A stretch of DNA of 49,426 nt from positions 1 through 49,426 of the forward strand of contig JAANBB010000305.1 of NCBI GenBank assembly GCA_014621425.1, written 5' to 3'. Shown piece after piece: positions 34,901-45,600 of this stretch. The notes beneath the pieces are model-generated. The model was not told the origin of the DNA. It worked only from the letters and a program-made list of their open reading frames with translations, and searched no databases. A program made the position numbers and the translations under genes. Each line of letters begins with the position of its first letter. The first letter of the stretch is position 1. The DNA comes from Cylindrodendrum hubeiense (Eukaryota; Ascomycota; Sordariomycetes; Hypocreales; Nectriaceae).

Positions 34901-37293
34901 GGATACCAGCAAGACGAGGTACACAGCCAGGCCAGTGGAGCCAGTGGCCGCGGCCTGGACCTTACTGAAGCAGATGCACTAGGTGCTGCTGCCGGCTTGG
35001 CTGCCGCTCACACCCATAGCCGTGAACCTAGCCACGACCATGACGAATGGCAGCGGTCGTCTGATGACCACAAGAGAGACACCCTGGTTACCAACCCCTT
35101 CGAGGATGCCAGCCCTATCGCCAACCCAGCTCTAAATGAGGGCCTCCTTGGAGCTCGTGGACTGAACTCCTCTTACGGTGCGCCATACCACTCCGGCAGC
35201 CCTGGGTTTACCCAGAAATATGATGAGGGTTACATGTCTAACGGTCCCAACCGAACGCCAGATGCTGACCCAAAGAATGACACCCTCGATCTCGGGGCTA
35301 CTCTTGTTGCCCCCGCTGGCGAAGATCCCTTCTATGTCCCGAAAGACTATGCCCGCCACTCTAGCGGCATGTCTCAAGGCATGGCTTCCCCCTTCTACGA
35401 TGCAGCCACTGGCCAAGGCATCGAGCGCATCGAGAATAAGGACATCGTATCTCTCATGCAGCATGTGAGTACTATTTGACTTCCTCTGAACTTCAATGAC
35501 TAATGAATTGATAGCTTATGGTTCGAGATGCTCAACGAAGTGCCCGTGATACTGAAATTGTAGCTCTCCTCATGAATGCGGCCCTGGAGATGCGCACCTC
35601 TTTCCGGGAAATGAAGGATCTTATCCAGGACACAGGAGACGACGTCATTTTCTCCAACGCGGAGAACACCGATAAGCTCTACAAGGCTATCAACGGCCCG
35701 CGCCCTTACCCCGGCACTGGCACCCGGTCGATCCAGAGCGCTTCCCAAGTGGACACCCTGACCGATGCCGCCGCCAAGAAGAAGAACCTTTGGAAGCGAG
35801 CGCTGCAAGGTCTTAGCGCAAAGGGAACAAGCGATCTCAGCCGCATCGAGGATATGCTCATGCAACTTCTTGGCGAAGTGGATGTTCTGAAGACCCAGAC
35901 GGCTCCCCCACCGGTCTCGACAAGTGGAGGTAGGGGCCCATCCTTCGAAAACCTGCATCCCGAGGGTCAATACGAACAGGATCGCGGTTATGAGCCCGAA
36001 GGCGCCTCGACAGCTAGCCATGCCAGCCAATCAGGCCATCTCTCTCTCTCGCAGTCGCGATCGAAGCTGCGAGACGAGCGCAAGTTCTCAGACCACCGCA
36101 TCAGCACCGTCCAGGAGCATGATGAGGAGTACCAATACGACCACCCGAGCCCAGTTAATGAGCGAGCCGACCCCAACTTGTTGACCCCTACCCGGTCAGT
36201 AGGTAACCTTCAGCGGGGCAGCTCTGTTCCTCTCGACACTCCTCCCCAACCTTCTGGCTCGAACCAGCAGCCCCTGAGCGCAGAGAACACACCCCGAACA
36301 GGCAAGAAGCATAAGGCCAGTGGCTCATCAGGCTGGCTCCCAAAGATCTCGAGATGGTCAGGGACAACGGCCTCTAGCGTTGGCAAGGCTTTCCGTGGAA
36401 GTGGCAAGAAGGAGTCCAAGTATGAAGAATACGCTCCTTCACGTTCCGGCTCCAGCCTGGCCTCGTACAACGACGACGACGAGTACCATCACGAGCAGCA
36501 CAACCAGCACAGCCAGCACCATCAACAGAACCCTTATGAGGAAGACAAGCTGCATACGGGATTCTCTGAGCAGGACCTCGCAGGCACTGCTCCCGAGTCT
36601 AACCTGGATGCGACTGTTACTCAGCGCAACAGCAACTTTACTCCTGACGAGGCACCCAAGTACAAAGTCCATCGGAACTCGCTGAACCTGCAGCACCCCC
36701 AGCCTCGGCCAGGCCAGACAGAGCGATTCCGGAACGCTCTGGAGTACTCGGCGCAAGAGTACGACATCCCCATGACGCCTAGGTCGGCTGATTGGGCAGG
36801 ATCTGCTACCAGCGTGAATCGACTCCCGTCAAACACCAACCGATATAGCACTGCGTCATCCACCGGAGCGCGCGAGCCTGAGTACTGGGGTTCATCACCG
36901 ACGGGCCCACCACGACCTCCCAAGGAGCCTGTGGACAATTCTGGTACACGGACGCCACAGAAGAGCAACCGTATCTCAAAGCTCGCCAAGGGTAGCCCCC
37001 TTCAACATCAGAGTGATGAGAGTACCTATGCTGGCCAGCACTCCAGCAGCCCCAAGCCAGAGAACCGAAACCTGAACGCTGCTCTCGGCATGCCTACCCG
37101 AAGACCTAGTGGCCCAAGGGCAATGACCCCGAAAAGCCCTGAAGAGGAGGCTGCAAGGGAAGCAAGGGAAGAGCGAAGACGCAAGAGAGGTATGTGATGC
37201 TAGTCACTCCCCCCAGAAGCACACCCATTAACTCGAATAGATACATTTGGCACCGTCGCTAGCGCCAACACGGAAGACACGGACACTTTTTAG
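31979..37293 (+). CDS. Very large disordered protein of unknown function (1,737 residues)
   Basis: Three exons, 31979-35464, 35515-37189 and 37241-37293, with introns of 50 and 51 nt in good consensus. Most of it is disordered: Ser/Arg/Glu-rich with many RRRR patches and no catalytic domain. Gly/Ala-rich patches occur near residues 217-230 (LAVAAGAGALAGVAM), 433-450, 848-867 (AITAGAVGAAAAALKAA) and 998-1012. An 11-residue motif EYExDExGxKV occurs twice, at 579-589 and 828-838. A probably folded or coiled-coil segment starts at the exon 1/2 join: LMVRDAQRSARDTEIVALLM, then KDLIQDTGDDVIF, and further on NLWKRALQGLSAKGTSDLS. This segment looks conserved in filamentous ascomycetes, though I cannot name it. 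The last exon adds 17 residues (DTFGTVASANTEDTDTF). It may be a scaffold, for example at the cortex or septum, but that is speculation. Confidence 0.85.
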
Positions 37294-38403
37294 AGGCGTA
37301 AAAATGGCTTAGAGGTGAAGCGTCACCCGAAACAGGACACAACAAGATGTCAGGACCTCTTTGGAACTCGGCCAACCCATTGATGGGTTGGCCCAGTGTA
37401 ATATGCGTGCGACGCAGGAGGACGGAAGGACTATTGGATGAGCGGCTTTTGCAACATGGAAAGACGTGCCTATAGACTGCAACAACACCACAAGGAGGTT
37501 GACCAGGCCAGTGGCGAGGCAACTTGCTGAAGAAAAATAATGAAAAGATGGGAATGGGGAACAAGGGATGATGGATCCCCAACCAAAAAAAGGAAGATAT
37601 CATTGTGGAGGACCGGTTGCACTTGAAGGGTTTGCTTCATTTCCTTGACGACGACATGACATGGCTATCTGGTTTCAGAGCGGTGCGTCACATTTGGCAG
37701 GCATTTGGTTGGATTCATGAAAGGGGAGTGGGAATCGAAGGCCCACTGGAGAGCGTCGTGGAGTTTATCGCTCAGGGAAACCCCCTCAAGTTAGGTAACC
37801 TTAGGATAGTTGTAGTTATGTGAGATACCATATTGGTTGTAATCGGGAGACGTCATTGGGGGGGGGGGGGGATGAATTGAATAGCGTTGATGACGGCCAA
37901 GATATATGTGTGCCCTGAATGTCGTAAATGTGAAAAGTTAAGGTATCTAGGTACCTTAGGAAGGAAATCATGTGAAGTCTCGAGTGACTGCTAGCTACTA
38001 CCTGCCTGACTATGTGCGGATATAGTGGGAAGGCGGCGCCGGCTAAACTCCGACGTCGGTGGCCAGGAACCTTAAGTTAGTGCGTGTGTGGAAGTGGACT
38101 CATCAGCGAATAGCAACCATTCTAAGCCGAAATGTCTGACCGGCTCACGATATTCCATGGGTCTTCTAATTTGAATTGAGCAGCAAAGGGTTTCCCTCCT
38201 TTTCATCCTGCGTTCCACGAAACCCTAAAATTGGATCAAACGCCGTCCGGCGAGCTTGTCCTCACACGTCCTTCTTTTCTTGGTTCATGGAGCCTTGAGC
38301 GAGCTGTCGGCATCGGCTTCCATCGGCGGCGACCTACCAGGCATCTGTTTCTGAGCCTCGGGTTGCTGGAGTTGCGGAGAAGAGCAAGGGAAACCATTGA
38401 GCC
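37294..38403. other. Intergenic region with G14 run
   Basis: Between two plus-strand genes. It has a run of 14 G at 37858-37871 and a TAGGTACC-type element at 37940-37960. The 72-codon ORF at 37605-37823 has no recognised domain. The second half is the promoter of the carrier gene. Confidence 0.5.
37858..37871 (+). repeat. 14-G homopolymer
   Basis: Uninterrupted G run in non-coding DNA. Length is uncertain, as such runs are prone to sequencing and replication slippage. Confidence 0.85.
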
Positions 38404-39445
38404 ATGGCGACGGAAGTAAGAGAACAGCCGAATCCGAGTATGGAACAGGCGCCAAAGCAAGCCAAGCAGGGGGGCGGCCATGACTACAAGGGCTTCGTGG
38501 CGGGAGTCTTCAGTGGCATCGCCAAACTTACCGGTATGGGAATATCTTCGACTTACCCCGACCGAGCTTCCATGTGATGGCTTGCTAACCTGTTGTCTAG
38601 TCGGCCATCCTTTCGACACAGTCAAGGTCCGTCTACAGACCACTGACGCGTCGCGCTTCAGCGGACCTCTGCAATGCCTCACGCAGACGGTCCGCAATGA
38701 AGGTTTCGTCGGCCTCTACAAAGGCGCGACGCCACCGCTTGTCGGCTGGATGTTCATGGACTCGATCATGCTGGGTTCGCTCAACGTCTACCGCCGCCTG
38801 CTCTCCGAGAACGTTTTCAACGTCCAGCCGACGGCCACTCCGGGCCCCGGCGTGAGGACGTCCCTGCCGACCCACGGCCACGGCATCGCGGGCATCATGG
38901 CCGGCTGCACCGTCAGCTTCATCGCCGCGCCCGTCGAGCACGTCAAGGCGCGCCTTCAGATCCAGTACGCCGCACACAAGGCGGACCGGCTGTACGCGGG
39001 CCCCATCGACGCCCTGCGCAAGATCTACACGCACCACGGCATCCGCGGCATCTACCACGGCTTGTCAGCAACGCTGCTCTTCCGCGGCTTCTTCTTCTGT
39101 TGGTGGGGCAGCTATGACCTCTTATCGCGGTATTTCCGAAACAACACCAATCTCAGCGCCCCGGCCGTCAACTTCTGGGCCGGCGGGCTGAGTGCTCAAA
39201 TCTTCTGGCTGACCAGCTACCCGAGCGATGTCGTCAAGCAGAGGATCATGACGGATCCCTTGGGCGGGGGACTGGGCGATGGCGTGAGGAAGTTCCCTCG
39301 CTGGAAGGACGCCGTCGTGGCCGTGTATCGGGAGAACGGATTGAAGGGGTACTGGAGGGGCTTCGTGCCGTGCTTCCTGAGGGCGTTCCCTGCGAATGCC
39401 ATGGCCTTGGTGGCGTTCGAAGGTGTGATGCGGTCGTTGCCGTGA
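38404..39445 (+). CDS. Mitochondrial carrier (SLC25 family)
   Basis: Solute carrier of the inner mitochondrial membrane with 324 residues. Exons 38404-38533 and 38601-39445 (67-nt intron, CTAAC branch point). The three repeats each show the carrier signature PX[DE]XX[KR]: PFDTVK at residue 47, PVEHVK at 154 and PSDVVK at 251; the last is followed by QRIMTDP. Six membrane helices are expected. The general appearance (HPFDTVKVRLQTT, YKGATPPLVGWMFMDSIMLGS) resembles the group of Ymc1/Ymc2, ARG-13/Ort1 and acylcarnitine carriers. The substrate, amino acid or acylcarnitine-like, cannot be told from sequence alone. The first ATG of the exon is in good context (GCCATGGCG). It converges on the RPL22 gene. 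Confidence 0.9.
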
Positions 39446-39715
39446 TGAGAGCAAGGCAACTCTTACAACAATACCCTTTATAGATTGGATAGAAGGAACC
39501 TCGAAACAAAGATTAAACCAGCGTTTCAGAGGAAGCAGTCACAATATATCGTTCACATCACAGTGCAATGCAAAAGACACAACGTAGCTTGACTCTCAAT
39601 GGAGCAAACACCAAGTGGTGCCACACAAATGGCTGGATCTATTGGCCAAGTCCTAAGCTTTTCCTGTCCCAATTCACCAACCCATTCCTGCGCCTGTCCG
39701 ATGTAATGCAACCAT

Positions 39716-40380
39716 TTACTCGTCGTCCTCGTCAGCCTCGTCGTTGACGACGTTGAAGAACTTAAGCTCGTAGACGCCTCGGGAGGTGGAGACGACACGG
39801 AGCCAGTCACGAAGCTGCTGCTTCTTGAGGAACTTCTTGGTCCTGCGGGTATAGTAATTAGTACCATGGCATTTTCTTTTAACCCGATGTGGTATGTGGG
39901 ATCACTCACAGGTACTTGAGGTAGCGGCCAGAGAGGTCGTTGTGGGCAATGATCTCGATCTTGCCATCGCCCTGCTGCTGGATAACAACGTTGTCGCCAA
40001 GGTTGTTGGTGCGGCCCTCGACCTTGATGCGCTCCTGGAGGAACTTCTCGAAGGCAGCGATGTCGAAGATCTTGTCGCTCGCGGGCTGCGAAGCGTTGAT
40101 GATGAACTGTTGCACTTGGGCGTTAGTCTTCGTCGTTCTTTTCGATACCCAATTCCCACAACGCGTCGGTTGACTTCGGGGTTTGCGTCTTCGTCGCCGT
40201 CGTCGTCGCAATCGTGGGAAAATCGTTGGTTCGTACCTTCTTGGTCTGCTTCTGGGCCTTGCCCGCCTTCTTCTGTTGAAATGACACTTAGCCTACTGCA
40301 TTTTCGGGGCACCTCGCTGCGACCAACGTCGCAGGGGGCCTACAGCAAAGCGGTCATGTACGTACAGTCTGAGGAGCCAT
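39716..40380 (-). CDS. RPL22: 60S ribosomal protein eL22
   Basis: Component of the large cytosolic ribosomal subunit. Four exons on the minus strand: 40380-40366 (15 nt), 40272-40237 (36 nt), 40106-39910 and 39842-39716, with introns of 93, 130 and 67 nt. The first two small exons near the start codon are typical of fungal ribosomal protein genes. The 124-residue product begins MAPQT-KKAGKAQKQTKK and has FIINASQPASDKIFDIAAFE, RIKVEGRTNNLGDNV, HNDLSGRYLKYL-TKKFLKK and QQLRDWLRVVSTSRGVYEL, all family hallmarks, and an acidic end (DEADEDDE). Phases agree at all junctions. Confidence is very high. Confidence 0.97.
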
Positions 40381-41326
40381 TTTGAATGTTTGTGTGGTTG
40401 ATTGTGAAGATCGCAAAGAGGTCAAATCCTGCGTCTGGAAGGGAATAAAGAAAAAGTACTTGGTGGTGGGTTGGTGATGCGTCCTGCGAAATTCGGGCCA
40501 CAAATGTCGTGGTGGTAGCAAAAAGGGCCGAAAATTAGGGTTGTGCCAGATTAATTGTGGGGCGTTCCAATGACAGAGCAATCACACATGAATCCACGTG
40601 ATACGCTTGGCGGGTCAACGTCCAGGAGCCAGCCTCACACGCTCTACTCGTTGCGTCGCCTCTATTGCTGTATCTATCGAATCCCCATCGTCCCATAATC
40701 CGTAATCTACATGCCCTGGACAACTAAGCCAAGACCATGACAGAAGCCTTGACGAAGTCCAATTCCCTGGATAGTTAGATAGGCGAAGCCGTGCTGGATC
40801 CTTCTGCAGTAGACTGGGATAGAGCGAAGGGATTCATTCCCTCTCAATGAATGCCGAACATCTCTCTCGGCTTAAAGCGAAGTTCGCTCTGCGCCTGATA
40901 TCAGCGTCGGAATTGTTAATGAACTCCATGCTGCATGCGCGAGATATCCCGTGGCGATAGTAGTTGTTCCTACATTGTCTGGCCACTTTTGTTGATGATG
41001 CTGGAAGTCAGGGCATGGCCTCTAATATCATTAGAAGACTGAAAGCGTGAAAGAATTGATTGGTAGAGGCTCCAGAAGGCAATTTCCAGTAGGATTGTAG
41101 AAAGTAGGATTGTAGGACAGGAGTTGTGTTCTGGGGAGAAGACGGAAGATTAAGAAACAAGACCTGGGAGAAGCATTACAACTCCACGTTTGTTTTACGC
41201 ACCGAGGTACAAGGACCTTCAACATCATCCAGCAAATTAGCACTGGTAGCAGAACTACACACGACTATTCTGTTGTCTGAGAAGCTTATCTTGGATTGTT
41301 CCATCTTTCAGCCTCCTTCAACCCAA
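40381..41326. other. Intergenic region
   Basis: The RPL22 promoter side (40381-40700) has CT-rich patches in the direction of transcription. The other end is the 3' flank of the secreted-protein gene. There is no recognised gene. Confidence 0.5.
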
Positions 41327-41956
41327 TCACGTCGCCGCCTCATCCATCGCCTCGACAAATTCGGCAAATCCCTCATTATCATCCTCCACTGGCCTGTACT
41401 CGCTGACTTTCTTCTCCTCGTACTGGTGGTTCTCGTTGGCCTTGTGCGGCCTCGTCTTTTGCTCATTGGTCTTGTGACCCACAGACTTGGAGTTGTAAGG
41501 TTTATTCTGTTTCTTGAGCCTTTCGTGGTCAACTTGGTACTTGTTAGATTTGGTTTCTTTGGAATTGGCCCTATTCAGCTTAGCCTTGTGCTCTGGCTTT
41601 TTGTCCTCATCTATACCCTCCTCTTTATCCCCGCCGATCCATACATGATTCTGATAATATGTGGGACACTTGGGAAAGGTAGTGGCCATGCGCCTTTTCG
41701 GATTATGGGGAGGTTCAAATGTGCCTGTTTTTAAAAAAGGGACCTTTACACGTGTCACCGCCGTACGCTCTCTCTTGTTGTCGCCTTTATTCTCATCGTT
41801 TCCGTATTCTGGCTCCTCCACAGGAGTCGCGAGAGGGGAAAAGGTGGTTCGAATATCCACGTCATGTGTGACCTGCAGGGTCGGGTCCGCTGAGGGCAAA
41901 GGGGCCGCAATGGCCCTGACAAAGAGAGTCGACAATAAAGCGAGAGAGCCACGCAT
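41327..41956 (-). CDS. Small secreted Lys-rich protein, unknown function
   Basis: A single exon encodes 209 residues. The first 18 or so (MRGSLALLSTLFVRAIAA) are a signal peptide with a likely cut before PLPSADP. The mature protein is hydrophilic, rich in Lys, Asn and Glu, with just one Cys (FPKCPTYYQNH). Dibasic sites GDNKRERT and NPKRRMATT could be cut by the Kex2 protease. No domain is recognised. Fungal secreted proteins of this kind include effectors, cell-wall proteins and peptide precursors; nothing here decides between them. The gene lies alone between RPL22 and the giant gene, on the same strand as both. Codon use looks less GC-biased than in its neighbours. Confidence 0.65.
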   Translation of the reverse strand: MRGSLALLSTLFVRAIAAPLPSADPTLQVTHDVDIRTTFSPLATPVEEPEYGNDENKGDNKRERTAVTRVKVPFLKTGTFEPPHNPKRRMATTFPKCPTYYQNHVWIGGDKEEGIDEDKKPEHKAKLNRANSKETKSNKYQVDHERLKKQNKPYNSKSVGHKTNEQKTRPHKANENHQYEEKKVSEYRPVEDDNEGFAEFVEAMDEAAT

Positions 41957-42647
41957 TTTGCAATGTCAGGATAAAGGAAAACAATGGGTGGGTTGTTGCG
42001 ATGGGGGGAGATCGATGAGGATGGAAGCCCTCATATACCTTGTACGGGGAGAGGTGATTGATTACACATCATGACGAGGTAGAATCTGCATTGTCGAATC
42101 CAACACGAGGTCAATGTTGTCCTCCAGCATAATGTTAACTTCACTGACTATCAAGGTTATATGTATGGGCCTGCAGGCTGCATGGCCTGCTCTTATTTAC
42201 ATCGTCAATGTGCATATGGTTGAGATCTAACGTTATTTGTCATCTATTGCGATGTCGAAAGGGTCGGATAGCCTGAAGGTTACGAGAAGGCTTACGTTTC
42301 GTAAGCTCACGGGGTAAACCAAGGCGAAGGTCGGACCAGGTTTCCCTTTGAGTTTCAACATCAAACTTCTATCCCTCCATAATTGTCCAATATTTACGGG
42401 ACGACCATCAACGACGATGGTCACTTTCCAATCAAGTTTCGAATGGCAGCATAATTCAAGCGTCATCATCACAACTCCAAGCTCATAAGAAGCCTTGCGG
42501 TTCAAATTGCATTCAAATCAAAGCGTAAACATGCCTGTCTGGTCCCGAACATTGGAAATCATCTCAGAAAACTTGCCCCTATCGTTACACATGATAACAC
42601 ATATCTCATCAATACATAGCTCGAATCGAAAAAAAGTCTGATCCTCC
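41957..42647. other. Intergenic region with a weak minus-strand ORF
   Basis: The region holds the promoter of the secreted-protein gene and the 3' flank of the giant gene, both minus-strand. A 90-codon minus-strand ORF at 42233-42505 (with VTIVVDGRPVNIGQLWRDR) has a natural-looking composition, but no start with good context and no recognised family. I do not count it as a gene. Confidence 0.4.
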
Positions 42648-45600
42648 TCAACTGAACAATTTCTTGAATGCGGCCTTGATTCCTCCCGGTTTCTTCTCTT
42701 CCTCCTTGTCTCTGGCCTTCCGTCGCTCCTGATGTCTAGCTTTGCGTGCTGCATCTTCGGGGGGAGACTTGGAGGACACCTCTTCCTTGGTGGCGGATCT
42801 GGATGATCTTGAGGGCCTTGAGGGCCTTGGTGGCTCCTCAGCAGGATCGCTACGAGTCCTGTGCGACCTGGTGCGGGGCTCATCCATAGATGGTCGCGTG
42901 GATTTATACTTGGCACGCGTTGTCGACGAGCGCTTGGGGGGGTCAGGGGCTGGTGCTTCCCTGACACTCTTGACACTCTCAACAGGGGTCGCCTCCCGTG
43001 GCGGCGGAGTGCTGCCGACGATCCCTTCAGAGTTCCTCACATCAAAGAACTTCTTATCGGGCAAGGGTGGTGCCGGCTCCTCTCGGTCTGCAGGCGGTCG
43101 TTCTCTGAGGTCGTCGGGCCGAGAACGAGTGGAATGGCTGTGACGACGAGAACGACGGTGGCGTCTCTCAGGCTCAGGCTGAGGCTGGGGCTCAGGCTCT
43201 TTACCCTTGCTTTCCTTGGTCTCCTTCACACTGGAAGGTTCACGCCTGCGTTCCGAGTCCCTTTCTCTTGGTCGGCGGTCGGACCGTTCACGCTCAGCCC
43301 TTTCACGCTCAGCCTTTAGGTTGTCGTGGGCGACCTGTTCTTCCTGTGTTCGGCGCCGTCTCCCAGAGCTACCAGAGTCGGCAGAGAACCCACTGTCTCT
43401 TCTCTTCGGGGTTCTGGGAGGTGTGCCCGAGCCAGAGCTGTCAGGCCGATGACGGCGGTGCGAGTGAGTGCCATGGGAGGATCGTCTTGTAGAATCTCTA
43501 CCATCCTCATCACCACGCAGGCTCCGAGATTTAGGCTCCTCCTCACCACGTGCGCCTCGAGATCTAGGCTCCTCATCGACACGTGCGCCTCGGGATCTGG
43601 GCTCCTCATCGCCACGTACGCCTCGAGATCTGGGCTCCTCCTCGCCACGTTGGCGACGAGGCCGAAGTTCGTCCTCGGTACGGGTCCTGTGGCGTCTTTT
43701 CTCATCCTCGCCCCGTGTTCTGTGGGATCTCTTCTCGTCATCACCACGAGGCCGGCGTTCTTTTCCTTCCTCCTCCTCACGGCTTCTGCCCGAGTTGTGG
43801 GAATGGCGGCGCCTGCGGCGTCTCTCTGGATCTTTGGACGAGCCAGATTCTCTGCTTCTGTCGTCTGTAAACAAGTCAGCAACGGACTTGTGAAGTTCCT
43901 CGTGCTCGTCATCCTCAAAGCTCCGCCTTGAAGTGGAAGCAACTGGGGAGTAATAGTCATTTGAATCCAACATCATCTGATGTCCCAAATTAGGTAGACC
44001 CTGTTGCTGTTCACGTTGGCTTAGAAGTGGCGGGCTGGCAGGGGGGCTCAGAGCCTCCGCTGCCGCATATATGACCACAGCAGCAGCGACCGTATCCTCG
44101 ACGCGCTGGATTGACATCTTGCGCTTTCGCCGGAGGGTATGAGCTCGCTGCATGCTTATCATTTCTGTGTCAGGAATCACGATGCCAGGAGTTGGAGGCC
44201 TAGGTCCTGCCTCCGTTGGTGACGTCGGGGCCAGCAGAGAAGCCTCTCTCTGCCGGGTCCCGTCGTTCATGGTGGTAGACGGATGTCTGAGATCCAGGCG
44301 AGCTGGTGCCTTAGAGCGAAACCCTTCTTCAACTGTCATGGTTGAGTGCTTGAGGCCTGGGCGGACGGGTGCCTTGGACGACTCTCCTTCGGTCGAAAAG
44401 GCACGATGTCTTAAGACATGTCTGTTTTCAATGGCGCGGCTTGCCACCGGCATGAAGATGGGTTCTTTTGTATACACCTCCGTTCCCGGCCGTGGTCTCG
44501 CAGGGCGCAAGGGTCCACGCCTTTGTGTGTCCAAGGAACGAGGAGGGTATTCATGGTGAGCGGAATCCCTGTGGGCCCATTCTCCCTGCAGAGGCTGCTT
44601 GTCGACCTTTCTGGAGACCGCCGCGGCAACAACACCACCGACGACACCGGCAGTACCCGCTGCCAAGCCCTCTCGCGCAAAGGACGGGCCATTAGAGGTG
44701 CGGTATGATGATGACCTCGCAGGCCTCGGGGGGCTTTCCATCCTTGGGGGACTATCAACAGTGGGAGGACTTTCAACCTCGGGGGCTCTTTCAACCTTGG
44801 GGGGGCTTAGAACAACTGGGGTACCGTCCACTGAATCATCAGATTCTGTGTCCGTATCTTCATCCACAGGTGGCTGCTCAATAGCAAGTTCGCGGGTGGA
44901 AGGCATAGGAGGCTCCTCAAACTCCTCCACAGGTGGATACCTGGGCATGAATTCACGAGCTTGAATAGCTTCGCTAGTCAAAACATCAACTGGCGCTCCT
45001 GGTGAAGGTAGGGATTGCTTTGTATGTGGCTGAACAATTGCAATTTGCTCAGGAGCCGCTGCAGCCGAGATGTCTCGATCAAACTCTTCATCAGACTCCG
45101 AGTCGGATTCAACCTCGGGTGTCCGGGCAGCACGGTCTAATGCTAGGGGCCGCTCTTCAATTGGATGGACAGTCGGGATGTGTTCAGGAGCCACTACAGC
45201 AAGTAGGCCTTGATGATCAGACTCGTCATCAGATTCAGTATCAGATTCAGCCTCAGGCGTCGGGAGAGCACGCTCCAGACTTGGTGCATTGTCCCTTTCG
45301 ACGGGGCCATTGTTTTCTGAATGTGATTCAAGCTCTTCAGTGACATCCCTCTCGATAACTTGAGTGGTCATCTCTGAAGATGTGGATTCTTCTGGCTCAG
45401 CTGGTCGTATAATCTCGACAGCCTCGTCCAAATCCGTGTCCGTGGCATCTGAGAATGTAGGCTTATCGTGTAGTTGCAGTTCAACAGCTTCATTGGCGGC
45501 TTCCTCATGACCTAAGGCAGCATTTTGATCAATTGGGGGCAGTGCTCGACTCCCGCCATTCTCTGCAACTTCCAAGAAGGACTCCTTTTCAACATCGGAA

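Noticed and set aside
42233..42505. 90-codon minus-strand ORF after the giant gene
   Set aside because: Composition looks natural, but it has no good start codon context, no splice partner and no family; noted as intergenic content only.
42742..43960. Several plus- and minus-strand ORFs over the 3' part of the giant gene
   Set aside because: They are frame shadows of the Arg/Ser/Glu-rich repeats.
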